Under the pieces are notes generated by a model. That model worked only from the letters and a program-made list of their open reading frames with translations, had not been told where the DNA came from and did not search any database. Positions 1 through 8,393 of a stretch of 38,453 bases of DNA are shown here, one piece after another. The stretch is from Mesorhizobium tianshanense (GTDB lineage: Bacteria; Pseudomonadota; Alphaproteobacteria; Rhizobiales; Rhizobiaceae), in contig NZ_VLKT01000061.1 in the NCBI RefSeq assembly GCF_007830515.1, positions 1 to 38,453 on the forward strand, in the 5' to 3' direction. Within the stretch, counting starts at the first letter, position 1. Each line of letters begins with the position of its first letter. The position numbers and the translations under genes were made by a program.

Positions 1-2
1 CG

Positions 3-329
3 CCGGGCAACATCGCCGACATCACCATGGCCATTCCCTTGATCGGCATGGTGGCCAAGCCCAAAAGGCTACTGGCCGACAAAGCCTATGATGCCGACAG
101 TCTGCGCAATTGGCTGAAGCGGGCCAAGATCAAGGCGGTCATTCCATCAACTGCCGCACGGCGCACGCCCTATCCGCTCGATCACAAGGCATATCGCCGA
201 CGAAACCTCATCGAGCGCATGTTCTGCAAGCTCAAGAACTGGCGCCGCATCGCAACACGATACGATCGCCATGCACAGAACTACCTCTCAGCCCTCGCTC
301 TCGCCGCAATCATTTCAGCCTGGATCTGA
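3..329 (+). mobile_element. IS5-type (IS427-like group) transposase, C-terminal part
   Basis: This is the C-terminal end of a DDE transposase. The reading frame is open to the left edge of the window, so the gene begins outside it. The visible protein has the IS5-type end: an LLADKAYDAD block (the second catalytic Asp region), then the ERMFCKLKNWRRIATRYD block that carries the catalytic Glu, and a hydrophobic tail. Such enzymes cut and paste the element by DDE chemistry. The stop codon is about 15 bp from the likely right end of the element. Only one end is visible, so completeness and activity cannot be judged. Its position marks the left border of the accessory copper region. Confidence 0.85.
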
Positions 330-330
330 A

Positions 331-345
331 TGAGTCCTCAACCTA
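331..345. repeat. Probable right terminal inverted repeat of the IS5-type element
   Basis: The bases directly after the transposase stop (TGAGTCCTCAACCTAG) resemble the short terminal repeats of IS427-group elements, which usually lie within about 20 bp of the transposase stop. The matching left end is outside the window, so the repeat cannot be confirmed here. Confidence 0.4.
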
Positions 346-520
346 GGGCCTTGAGCGGCAGGCAGTGACGTTGCAGCGCCTGCCACGCGAATTCTGCGCC
401 AACGTTGTTCTGCAGCAAAGAAGCCTCTCTCATTAGAAGTCATTGTTCAATTTGAAGCTGGAGACCGACAGCGCGTTCGACGAGGGGGCGGCTTCACGGG
501 CATGTTGACAACCGAAAGTC

Positions 521-744
521 ATGATCCTGCGATCGTTCGAGGAATGGAAGCCAAGAGTTGGAGCAGGGCGCTGGGCCGTCGCCGTGTTGGCGGCAGTGTT
601 CGTTCTGACAGGCGCGCTCCATGATGGGCTGTATGGCTTATTGCCTCCCCTCGGATCCTCGGGTTTCGCAGCGACCCGGCGCTAGCGTGGAACGCCATCG
701 TGATCGGCGTTCTCACCCTTGCTGTCACCGGCTTGCGAGGCTGA
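521..744 (+). pseudogene. SPW-repeat-like small membrane protein remnant (frame-broken)
   Basis: An ATG at 521 opens a 54-codon frame with one hydrophobic segment (about residues 18-31) that stops at 683-685. A second frame, open from 625 to the stop at 742-744, encodes WAVWLIASPRILGF followed by AWNAIVIGVLTLAVTG. That pattern resembles the SPW repeat family, in which a membrane segment ends in SPW-x-LGF and is followed by a WNA...G helix. Here the Trp of SPW is Arg. The two halves lie in different frames, so this is probably a decayed or frameshifted gene. No convincing ribosome-binding site was seen. The rest of 345-788 shows no gene. Confidence 0.3.
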
Positions 745-788
745 TTGTCCTTCCGGATCAGCCATGTGGAATAAGCCAAAGTCGGGGC

Positions 789-1700
789 TCACAGTTTTTC
801 TCTGGGCGCAGAGTTCCCGAACAATTCGGCGCTACCTTCGGCCAGCAAGCCGGCGATGGAAATCGCATTCGACGGATGCGGAATCGAGTCCGTGCTCACG
901 ATCCTTTCGGCGCCGGCCGCCAACAGCTGCGCGTAGGCGTCCTGGGCGAATACGGGATGAATGACAATACAGACTGCGGGAGGCAGACCAAGCTGCCTCA
1001 TATGATCCAGGGTTTCGATCATGGTTCGCCCCGATGAAGCGATGTCATCGACGATGACCGGGGTTCGGCCACGAGCCGCTTCGATCGAAGGAAGGCTCAC
1101 CTCGACGTCGCGGTCACCTCGCCGGGTTTTCGTCAGGATCTGATAGGCGACGCCGGCACGGTCGGCAATGTCGGATACCCATTGGCCGCTTTCACTGTCG
1201 GGACCTATCAGGACGGCATTCGGGACGTTGTCTCTGATCCAGCCAGAGACAACGGGAGCCGTGGCGACCGCATGGGCCGGGATGCAAAACAGCTCGGAAA
1301 GCCTGGGGTTCCTGTGCAAATGAGGATCTGCCGTCACCAGCCAATCCAAACTGTCCGACAGGAACCGTGCGAACAATGGCGCGCTCACAGCCTCGCCGGG
1401 ATTGAACCGCTTATCCTGCCGCATGTAGGCCAGATATGGCGCGATAAGGCCAATGGAGCGCGCCCCGAATTCGCGCGCCGTCGCCGCCGCGAAGCGCAGC
1501 GGCAGGGCGAGTTCATCAGGGTTGCGGAGACTGGCTACAAGGGCGACGTCGGCGCCGTGCAGATCCCGTTCGACCGTGACCAGGGATTCGCCATCGGGAA
1601 AGTGGCGCCAGTCCAGCCGGCCGGTTCGCGCGCCCAGCAAAGGGGCCATTGCGTCAGCCAAGGTTCGCTGCAACGGAAAAGCAAGCAGCAAGCGGGTCAC
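789..1700 (-). CDS. Ribose-phosphate pyrophosphokinase-like (PRPP synthetase) protein
   Basis: The 303-residue protein is a member of the PRPP synthetase / phosphoribosyltransferase-fold family. Classical members make PRPP from ribose 5-phosphate and ATP in the cytosol. The PRPP-binding loop VIVDDIASSGRT lies at about residues 215-226, and the PYLAYMRQDKRF segment (88-99) matches the N-terminal catalytic region of Prs. It is somewhat shorter and more divergent than housekeeping Prs (about 310-315 residues), so it is probably a second, specialised copy. The start is GTG at 1700, and it overlaps the stop of the upstream phosphorylase gene (GTGA), which implies translational coupling. It is the last gene of the long minus-strand cluster. 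Its substrate could be a ribose phosphate released by the upstream phosphorylase, which is an inference. Confidence 0.85.
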   Translation of the reverse strand: MTRLLLAFPLQRTLADAMAPLLGARTGRLDWRHFPDGESLVTVERDLHGADVALVASLRNPDELALPLRFAAATAREFGARSIGLIAPYLAYMRQDKRFNPGEAVSAPLFARFLSDSLDWLVTADPHLHRNPRLSELFCIPAHAVATAPVVSGWIRDNVPNAVLIGPDSESGQWVSDIADRAGVAYQILTKTRRGDRDVEVSLPSIEAARGRTPVIVDDIASSGRTMIETLDHMRQLGLPPAVCIVIHPVFAQDAYAQLLAAGAERIVSTDSIPHPSNAISIAGLLAEGSAELFGNSAPREKL

Positions 1701-3208
1701 TGTCCGGTTCCGATCTCGACTATGTCCGGATGAGCCGAGGCATAGTCCAGTGCGTAATCCAGTTCTCCTGGTGACCGGGCATGGACGTGAAACAGCGGCT
1801 CACCGGCCTGGATGTTCTTGCCAATCCGAACCCTTGAATCAATTCCAGCTGTAGCGCTGCGCGGCGCGCCGGCGAGTTTGGCGATCTTTGCAAGCCGGCG
1901 GTTGTCGATCGCCTTGACCTGGCCTGTGCGGTTGGCGAGAACCGGCCTGACATACGGAGCCACTCCCGGCTCGGTAAAGCCGCCCTGTGCCTCGCAGATC
2001 GCCAGAAACTTGCCAAGGGCGGCGCCACTGTCGAGCAGCTTGGATGCTACGGCCCGGCCTTTCCCCACCACCGCCCCAGGTGCGACATCAAGCAAGGCGC
2101 CGGCAATATCGAGCGCACGGCTGCACAGATCGAAGGGCGCCGCCGCATCGTTGCGCAGGACACTCAGCACGTCTCGCGCCTCAAGGGCCGGACCGATGCC
2201 ATACCCAACCGGCTGGAGGCCATCGGTGCGCAGCACCGAGAGGCCAAGTCCAAGAGCTTGCGCTGTGGCAATGAGCCTTGCCTCGAGCAACGCGGCGGCG
2301 GCAGCAGAGCGCACCTTGGCGGTCGGTCCGACCGGAATGTCGATCAGCACGTGGGTCGAGCCGGCCGCGGCCTTCTTCGAGAGCACACTTGCGACTATCT
2401 GTCCGTCGCTGTCGAAGTCGAGCGGACGCTCGACGCGGATCAGAATGTCGTCGGCCGGGCTTAGCCTGACACTTCCGCCCCAGACGATGCAGCCTCCCTC
2501 GCGCTCGACCACGCTTCGCATGGCTTCGAGGCCCAGCGCCACCGGCGCCATGACCTCCATGGCGTCTGCCGTGCCGGCGGGGGATGTGATGGCCCGTGAG
2601 GACGTCTTTGGGATGCGGTGGCCGGCGGCAGCAACGATGGCGACAACGATGGGCGTGGTGCGATTCCCGGGAAGGCCGCCAACGCAATGCTTGTCCAACA
2701 CCGCGCCGCTGCCCCAATCGATACGATTTCCGACCGCAAGCATCGCTTTGGTCAGCGCAATCGTTTCCTCCACGTCGAGCCGCTCGCCGGCGCTTGCCGT
2801 GATAAATGCCGCCAGTTCGATGTCCGACAGCCGGTTCTCGACTGTGTCGCGCATAAGGGCGAGGAAGTCGGTCTCGCCCAGTCGCCGGCCGAAGACCTTC
2901 GCCCGCAACGCCGGCGCCGAGGCGGGCGGCTCCGGATGGCTGAATACGGCGACTGCGTCGGCGACTGGTTGGAGGATCGTCCAGGCGGCCTCGGACAGCG
3001 CGGCGACGTCAAGTTCGAGGTGATCGTCGACAACCACATTGAGCGTGGCGACGACCTCGCGATCGCCGCTGCGCGCCAGAACCCGGGTCAGGGCGGTGAA
3101 CCCTTCCGACCGACAGACATGGCAATCGCGATGCATGTAGACCACGGGTTGCTGGTACGTGTCGATGCCCGCTCGGACGAGGCGTAACTGGCTATGGCTG
3201 TCACTCAT
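1697..3208 (-). CDS. AMP phosphorylase / thymidine phosphorylase family protein
   Basis: The protein (503 residues from the chosen start) belongs to the thymidine/pyrimidine nucleoside phosphorylase superfamily and its size fits the AMP-phosphorylase-like branch. Members split nucleosides or NMPs with phosphate to give a base and a (phospho)ribose 1-phosphate. Visible marks are DKHCVGGLPGNRTTP in the phosphate-binding region, KTSSRAITSPAGTADAMEV, the signature block, and a C-terminal domain with LVFHVHA-like strands (LFHVHARSPGELDYAL). The frame extends further upstream, but the ATG at 3208 overlaps the stop of the upstream nuclease gene (ATGA), so it is preferred. The 3' end overlaps the PRPP-synthetase-like gene. 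That neighbour suggests an NMP-to-ribose-phosphate-to-PRPP salvage route. The true substrate (AMP, CMP/UMP or thymidine) cannot be read from sequence. Confidence 0.85.
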   Translation of the reverse strand: MSDSHSQLRLVRAGIDTYQQPVVYMHRDCHVCRSEGFTALTRVLARSGDREVVATLNVVVDDHLELDVAALSEAAWTILQPVADAVAVFSHPEPPASAPALRAKVFGRRLGETDFLALMRDTVENRLSDIELAAFITASAGERLDVEETIALTKAMLAVGNRIDWGSGAVLDKHCVGGLPGNRTTPIVVAIVAAAGHRIPKTSSRAITSPAGTADAMEVMAPVALGLEAMRSVVEREGGCIVWGGSVRLSPADDILIRVERPLDFDSDGQIVASVLSKKAAAGSTHVLIDIPVGPTAKVRSAAAAALLEARLIATAQALGLGLSVLRTDGLQPVGYGIGPALEARDVLSVLRNDAAAPFDLCSRALDIAGALLDVAPGAVVGKGRAVASKLLDSGAALGKFLAICEAQGGFTEPGVAPYVRPVLANRTGQVKAIDNRRLAKIAKLAGAPRSATAGIDSRVRIGKNIQAGEPLFHVHARSPGELDYALDYASAHPDIVEIGTGQ

Positions 3209-4590
3209 GCTGGCCGCTCCAGATCGATCCGCTCGAGGTGCTCGGGTACGCGCGCCTGCCATCCGAGTTCGCGATTGATGCGGCCACGCAGCGTATCTGC
3301 GGCGTCCGGCTCGCCGTGCGTGAGGTATGTAATCCTGGGCGCGCGGCGGGCTTGACGCATCCAGTTGAGAATCTCGTCTGCGTCGGCGTGACCGGAAAAG
3401 CTCTCAAGCTGAACGACTTCCGCCCGGATCGGCACGTCGTGCCCAAACATCCGCAAATGGTCGGCACCGGCTGCCAGAGCCGCACCTCGTGTGCCTCCGG
3501 CCTGGAAACCCGAAAGCAAGATCGCGTTGCGCGCGTCTGACCCGAAGGCCTGAAGATGGTGCAGCACTCGTCCTCCCGTGAGCATGCCGCTTGCCGACAC
3601 GATGATCATCGGTCCCCGCCTGAGGTTCAAGGCCTTGGATTCGTCAACCGATCTCACCAGCGTCGCGATCGAATGCATCGCACGGCATTCCTCGAGGCTG
3701 ACGTGGTGCTCGTCATGAAAGCGGTGGTAGATATCCGTGGCGTCGATCGCCATCGGGCTGTTGAGGAAAACGGGTAGGGCCGGGATATCGCCGCGCTGAA
3801 CAAGGCGGGCAATGTGCAGCAGGATGCCTTGCGCGCGGCCCACCGCGAAAGCCGGTATCACGATCACGCCACCTCGACCGGCGACACGCCGGATCACCGG
3901 CGCAAGCTCCGCCTCCGCATCAATACGTGGGTGTCTGCGGTTGCCGTAGGTGGACTCGCATACGAGTACGTCGGCTTCGTGCAGCGGGACGGATGGCCGC
4001 ATCAGCGGGTCTTGTGGGCGCCCGAGATCGCCGCTGAAGTGCAGGGTCGTTCCAGCAATATCGACGCTTATCTGCGCCGCGCCAAGAAGATGCCCGGCGT
4101 GAAGGAATCGGGCTCGGATACTATGACCGGCCTGGAAGTCGTCGTCAAAGCCGTGGGTTGAGATGTGTTCGAGTGAAGCCTTGGCGTCCTCGAGCGTGTA
4201 GAGCGGCGTAGGGTTTGCGTGCTTTGAGTAGCCTTTCCGTCTGGCATACCTTGCCTCTTCTTCCTGAAGGTAGCCGCTGTCGGGGAGCAGCAGAGAACAC
4301 AACTCGGCGGTGGCGGGAGTACAAATCACCTTGCCGCGAAAGCCATTGCGCACGAGGGCGGGAATGTAGCCCGAGTGATCGAGATGCGCATGGGTCAGCA
4401 GCACCGTGTCGATCGTTTCAGGCGGCACCGGAAACGCCGCGCGATTGCGATCGCGCAGTTGCTTGTAGCCTTGAAAGAGACCGCAATCGATGAGGACGCG
4501 GTGTCCATCCGTTTCGAGGAGGTAGCGTGATCCGGTTACGGTTCCGGCGGCGCCGAGAAATTGAAGCGAGGGTGAGGAATGTCGTTTCAC
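3205..4590 (-). CDS. MBL-fold / beta-CASP RNA-processing exonuclease-like protein
   Basis: The 461-residue protein is a metallo-beta-lactamase fold hydrolase with a beta-CASP insert and a C-terminal RNA-specificity (RMMBL) segment, the architecture of CPSF73-like nucleases. The metal-binding motif HAHLDH is at residues 67-72. FSGDLG supplies a further metal-ligand region, and FSGHAD followed by THGEPDAAD forms the C-terminal motifs. The family cleaves or trims RNA in the cytosol. The start is GTG at 4590, with GGAGAG a few bases upstream. It is 37 bp downstream of the MFS gene and overlaps the phosphorylase start by 4 bp (ATGA). Placement with a phosphorylase and a PRPP synthetase suggests a set that recycles RNA or nucleotides under stress, which is an inference. 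Confidence 0.85.
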   Translation of the reverse strand: MKRHSSPSLQFLGAAGTVTGSRYLLETDGHRVLIDCGLFQGYKQLRDRNRAAFPVPPETIDTVLLTHAHLDHSGYIPALVRNGFRGKVICTPATAELCSLLLPDSGYLQEEEARYARRKGYSKHANPTPLYTLEDAKASLEHISTHGFDDDFQAGHSIRARFLHAGHLLGAAQISVDIAGTTLHFSGDLGRPQDPLMRPSVPLHEADVLVCESTYGNRRHPRIDAEAELAPVIRRVAGRGGVIVIPAFAVGRAQGILLHIARLVQRGDIPALPVFLNSPMAIDATDIYHRFHDEHHVSLEECRAMHSIATLVRSVDESKALNLRRGPMIIVSASGMLTGGRVLHHLQAFGSDARNAILLSGFQAGGTRGAALAAGADHLRMFGHDVPIRAEVVQLESFSGHADADEILNWMRQARRAPRITYLTHGEPDAADTLRGRINRELGWQARVPEHLERIDLERPA

Positions 4591-4627
4591 GTAACTCTCC
4601 GGGCAGTTGGCAAAAGTTCAAAAATGC

Positions 4628-5943
4628 TCATTCTGGAACACTCCTGGTGGAAACGGCATGAAGGTCGGCCGTCACAGGCGCCACTAGTCGCGGCAGCTTC
4701 AGGCTCGCGATCGCGGCGAGCCCTATGGCGGCGGCAGCGGCGAGGAAGGCGGCGCCTCCCAGACCGGGGAAACCGAACAGCAGGCCGGCGACCGCAGAGC
4801 CCACCGACAGCCCGAGACTGACTGCCGCCGACTGGATGCCGAGTTCCATGCCCCGGTCTCGTGCGGTGATCCGCGACACCCAGTAGGCGAGCAGCGGGCT
4901 GATTACCCCGGCTGACGCCGCAACGACGGAAACGGCGAACAGCATTTCGCTGAAGCTGGCAACTGTCGGAAAGACCGCCAGACCGATCGCCATCACCAGG
5001 AAGGCGGGGGCCACAAGCAGCCTTGCCGCTGACGGTTTGACGAGCGGCGAAAAGACGAGGCCCTGGACCCCAAACATCACCACGCTGCATGTCGCGAACA
5101 TGAGACCGAGCGCGGCGGGGCCCATGGCGAGTTCGACGTTTCGCAAGGTGAGCCCGACCTCGAATGCGCCAAGCCCCGCCGCGGCGACAGCCGCAAGAGC
5201 GAGCAGCCGCAGTTCTCCAGGCGCGAACATTGACGAGCCGCGATTGCGCGCCGCGGCAGGGACCCTTGGCAACAGGTTTCCAGGCAGCGCAAACCATACG
5301 CCAAGGGCCGCCACGACAGCGAGGCCGGACGCAAGAAGGAAGGGGACCGCCTGCGATGGGGCCGCACCCAAGTCCAACTCCAATTCCGCAGCGAGCCCGC
5401 CGAGCATCGGCCCGACCAGGAAACCCGCGATCGATGCCATGCTGACCCAGCCGAACGCTCTTGCGCGGCGATCATCCCCGGCTTCAATGTGGGCCCCGTT
5501 TTCGGTGTCGGCCCCGCCTTCCGTGTCGGCAATGAACGCGAGGGCCGTGGGCACTACAGCAGCCGCGAAGCCGCCATTCAAGACCCGCCCGACATAAAGA
5601 ACGAGAAGGCTTGGCGCCAGCGCCGAAGCCGCCAAGGTGACGGCAAAGCCGAGCAGACCGACGACAAGAACGGGCCTGCGCCCGATCAAATCCGACCATC
5701 TTCCCCAGAGGAAGGCGACGGCCACCGGCGCGGCGACATAGGCAGCGGTCAAAAAGCCGATGTGCCGCGCGTTGAATGTCGGGTCTGCGAATGCCGGGTC
5801 TGCGGAACCGGCAAGCCGCTCGACCATCACCGCAGGACCGGCAAAACGATTCCGTAGCCGAGCGCAACGACGAAGGCCGAGGCCAGAAGTACGCCAAGGC
5901 TCCATCGCGACGTCGGCAGCGCGCTTTGCATCGATACGCTCAT
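4628..5943 (-). pseudogene. MFS transporter, interrupted by a 1-bp frameshift near 5827-5840
   Basis: This is a major facilitator superfamily transporter of about 12 membrane segments, similar to drug or metabolite efflux carriers. The ATG at 5943 overlaps the stop of the upstream ATPase gene (ATGA) and begins 38 codons that encode the classic first helix, ending in ALGYGIVLPVL, before a TGA at 5829-5827. The remaining 399 codons lie in another frame, starting at an ATG at 5827 (TGATG overlap). They contain the loop motif WGRWSDLIGRRPV and the other helices. One added base between LPVL and MVERL would restore a normal protein. So this is either a real frameshift, a sequencing error, or a gene read by termination-reinitiation. 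The N-terminal part of the longer open frame above 5827 is out of register and is not real. Substrate unknown. Confidence 0.75.
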
Positions 5944-8342
5944 GCCGGCGCGCCAGTCGGGTGCTCATGAACGGCGCCTGCGGTCGATGCGGCAGGACGG
6001 ATGCCCTCGAGCCTGGTTCGCTTGAGCAAAAGCGCATTGACGGCCACGAGGGCCGAACTGCCCGACATTGCCAGCGCCGCAATCTCGGGGCTGAGCAGGA
6101 ACGGGTAGAACATGCCTGCCGCGATCGGGAAGGCGATGACATTATACCCGACCGCCCACCAGAGATTCTGGTGCATCTTGCGCAGCGTGGCGCGCGAGAG
6201 CGTCATTGCACCTACCACATCGTAGGGATCGCTCTTCATCAGCACGATGTCGGCGCTTTCAATGGCGACGTCGGTGCCCGCGCCGATGGCGAACCCGACA
6301 TCGGCTTGCGTCAGGGCCGGCGCGTCGTTGACGCCGTCGCCGACCATGCCGACCTTGAGTCCCTGTCCCTGCAGTTCCTTGATCTTTTCGACCTTCTGCC
6401 CCGGCAGCACGTCGGCCAGGACGATGTCGATGCCGAGCATGTCCGCGATGCGCTTGGCGGTGCCGGCATTGTCGCCCGTCAGCATGGCTACGCGCACGCC
6501 TTGCTCGTGCAGTCTGGCAATCGTTGCGATGGCCGTCGGGCGCGGCGTGTCGGCGATCGCGATCAGCCCGAGCAGCTTGCCGGACCGCGCCAGATGGATG
6601 ACGGTGCGGCCTTCGCCCTTGAGCGTCTCGGCCTTCTCGCCGAGCGCCAGAAGATCGATCTTCTGTTCGTCCATAAGGCGCCGGTTGCCGAGGAAAACCG
6701 GACTGCCGACGACGACGGCGCTGGCGCCCTTGCCTTCGATGTTGAGGAAGCCCGAGACCTCGGGAAGCTTCAGGCCCTTGGCCCGCTCGACGATGGCGAC
6801 GGCCAGCGGGTGATCCGACCCCTGGTCCACGGCGGCCGCGACCTGCAGAACCTCGTCGGCTGAAACGCCGGCAGCCGGAACGATCTCGACGACCTTGGGC
6901 TGCCCCATCGTCAGCGTGCCGGTCTTGTCGAAGACGATCACGTCGAGCCTGGTCGCCTCCTCGAGAGCGGCGGCGTTCTTGAACAGGATCCCGTTTGCGG
7001 CGCCAAGGCCGGTGCCGACCATGACGGCCATCGGCGTGGCAAGGCCGAGCGCATCGGGACAGGCGATGACGAAGACCGTGATGGTCAGGGTCATCGCGAA
7101 CAGCAGCGGCTGGCCGAGCCACCAGAACCAGACGGCGAAGGTCGCAAGCCCGATGACGATCGCGGCGAGCACCAGCCATTGCGAGGCACGATCGGCGAGC
7201 AGCTGTGCCGGCGCCTTCGAATTCTGGGCTTCCTGGACCAGCTTGACGATCTGGGCCAGGGCCGTGTCGGCGCCCACCTTGGTGGAGCGGTAGCGCAGCG
7301 TGCCGCTCTTGTTGATCGTCGCCCCGATGACCTTGTCGCCGACCTTCTTGGTCACCGGCATCGACTCGCCGGTCAGCATCGATTCATCGATGGTCGACGT
7401 GCCATCGGTCACCTCGCCGTCGACGGGAAGCTTGTTGCCGGGGCGCAGGACCACGACGTCGCCGAGCACGACGTCCGCGGTCGCAACCTCGACCTCCTTG
7501 CCATCGCGCAAGACGGTGGCCTTGGGCGGGGCGAGGTCGAGCAGCGCCCTGATCGCGGCCGAGGCCCCGGCGCGAGCCCGCATCTCGAGCCAGTGGCCGA
7601 GCAGGATGAACACGAGCAGCACGCTCGCGGCCTCGTAGAATTGCTGCCCCTCGAAGAAGAAGGTCGCGCCGACGCTGAACAGGTAGCCGGTGCCGACGCT
7701 CAGCACCACCAGCACGGCCATGTTGAGGACGCCGTTGCGCACGGCCCGCCAGGCGGCGACCAGGAACGGCCAGACCGGATAGAGGATCGCGGCGCTGGCG
7801 AGGAAAAACATCGCGACGTCTTCGCTCAGTCCGAAAGGCGGGCGCAACCAGGGCTCGCCCAGACCCATCGGCTCCATGGCGAAAATCGGCAGAGTGAAGA
7901 CCAGGCTGACAAGGAACCGGTTGCGCATGTCCTTGACCATGCCTTGCATGTCCATGCCGGCGCCGTGCCCCATCTCATGGGCCATGGCGTCGTGAGGCGG
8001 CTTGGCTGGAACCTTGCCCTGGCCCGCTGGAGCCGGCTCGATCATCGCGGCGTGACCATGCCCGGCGGTCGCGTGCGGATGGCCCGGCGCAACCGTCGTG
8101 CCGTCGGGAATGCACAGATGCCGCGGCACGACCTCGCCGCGGCAATGGAAGCCGCAGGCCTCGATCTCCCGGGCAAGGGCCTGCGGGCTCGTCCGCTGTT
8201 CGTCGAATTCGATGGTCGCGGTGGTCGACCCCGCATTCATCGCGACACCGGCGACGCCAGGTAAAGCCGCGAGACGTTTTTCGACCGCCGCGAAATCCAT
8301 CATGCCGACAAGGTCGCGCACTTCCAGATTGGCCTTCTTCAT
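5940..8342 (-). CDS. Copper-type P1B ATPase with CPD in place of CPC
   Basis: This heavy-metal-transporting P-type ATPase has 800 residues and sits in the inner membrane. The N-terminal HMA-like domain (about 8-70) lacks CxxC. It is followed by a His/Met-rich stretch (about 80-135). TGES is at 324-327 and the phosphorylation motif DKTGT at 472-476. The TM6 metal motif is CPD (428-430) rather than CPC, CPH or SPC. The last helices keep the Cu(I) P1B-1 signatures: N-x6-YN-x4-P (NLWWAVGYNVIAFP) and MSGSS. Copper efflux is therefore the best guess, but the altered CPx site could change affinity or specificity. The start at 8342 has GGAGA about 6 bases upstream; the longer frame above it has no such site. 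It follows the multicopper oxidase gene by 51 bp and overlaps the MFS start by 4 bp. Confidence 0.88.
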   Translation of the reverse strand: MKKANLEVRDLVGMMDFAAVEKRLAALPGVAGVAMNAGSTTATIEFDEQRTSPQALAREIEACGFHCRGEVVPRHLCIPDGTTVAPGHPHATAGHGHAAMIEPAPAGQGKVPAKPPHDAMAHEMGHGAGMDMQGMVKDMRNRFLVSLVFTLPIFAMEPMGLGEPWLRPPFGLSEDVAMFFLASAAILYPVWPFLVAAWRAVRNGVLNMAVLVVLSVGTGYLFSVGATFFFEGQQFYEAASVLLVFILLGHWLEMRARAGASAAIRALLDLAPPKATVLRDGKEVEVATADVVLGDVVVLRPGNKLPVDGEVTDGTSTIDESMLTGESMPVTKKVGDKVIGATINKSGTLRYRSTKVGADTALAQIVKLVQEAQNSKAPAQLLADRASQWLVLAAIVIGLATFAVWFWWLGQPLLFAMTLTITVFVIACPDALGLATPMAVMVGTGLGAANGILFKNAAALEEATRLDVIVFDKTGTLTMGQPKVVEIVPAAGVSADEVLQVAAAVDQGSDHPLAVAIVERAKGLKLPEVSGFLNIEGKGASAVVVGSPVFLGNRRLMDEQKIDLLALGEKAETLKGEGRTVIHLARSGKLLGLIAIADTPRPTAIATIARLHEQGVRVAMLTGDNAGTAKRIADMLGIDIVLADVLPGQKVEKIKELQGQGLKVGMVGDGVNDAPALTQADVGFAIGAGTDVAIESADIVLMKSDPYDVVGAMTLSRATLRKMHQNLWWAVGYNVIAFPIAAGMFYPFLLSPEIAALAMSGSSALVAVNALLLKRTRLEGIRPAASTAGAVHEHPTGAPA

Positions 8343-8393
8343 CGTCGTTCTCCATACCACGTTTCGGGGCGGCGACCCCACGCCAGCGGTGTC

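Noticed and set aside
1812..3023. A 403-codon open frame on the plus strand.
   Set aside because: It is antisense to the phosphorylase gene and rich in Ser/Ala/Arg without any fold signature.
5828..6142. An N-terminal extension of the MFS frame up to 6142.
   Set aside because: It overlaps the ATPase gene and reads as Arg/Ser-rich non-membrane text. The true first helix lies in another frame starting at 5943.
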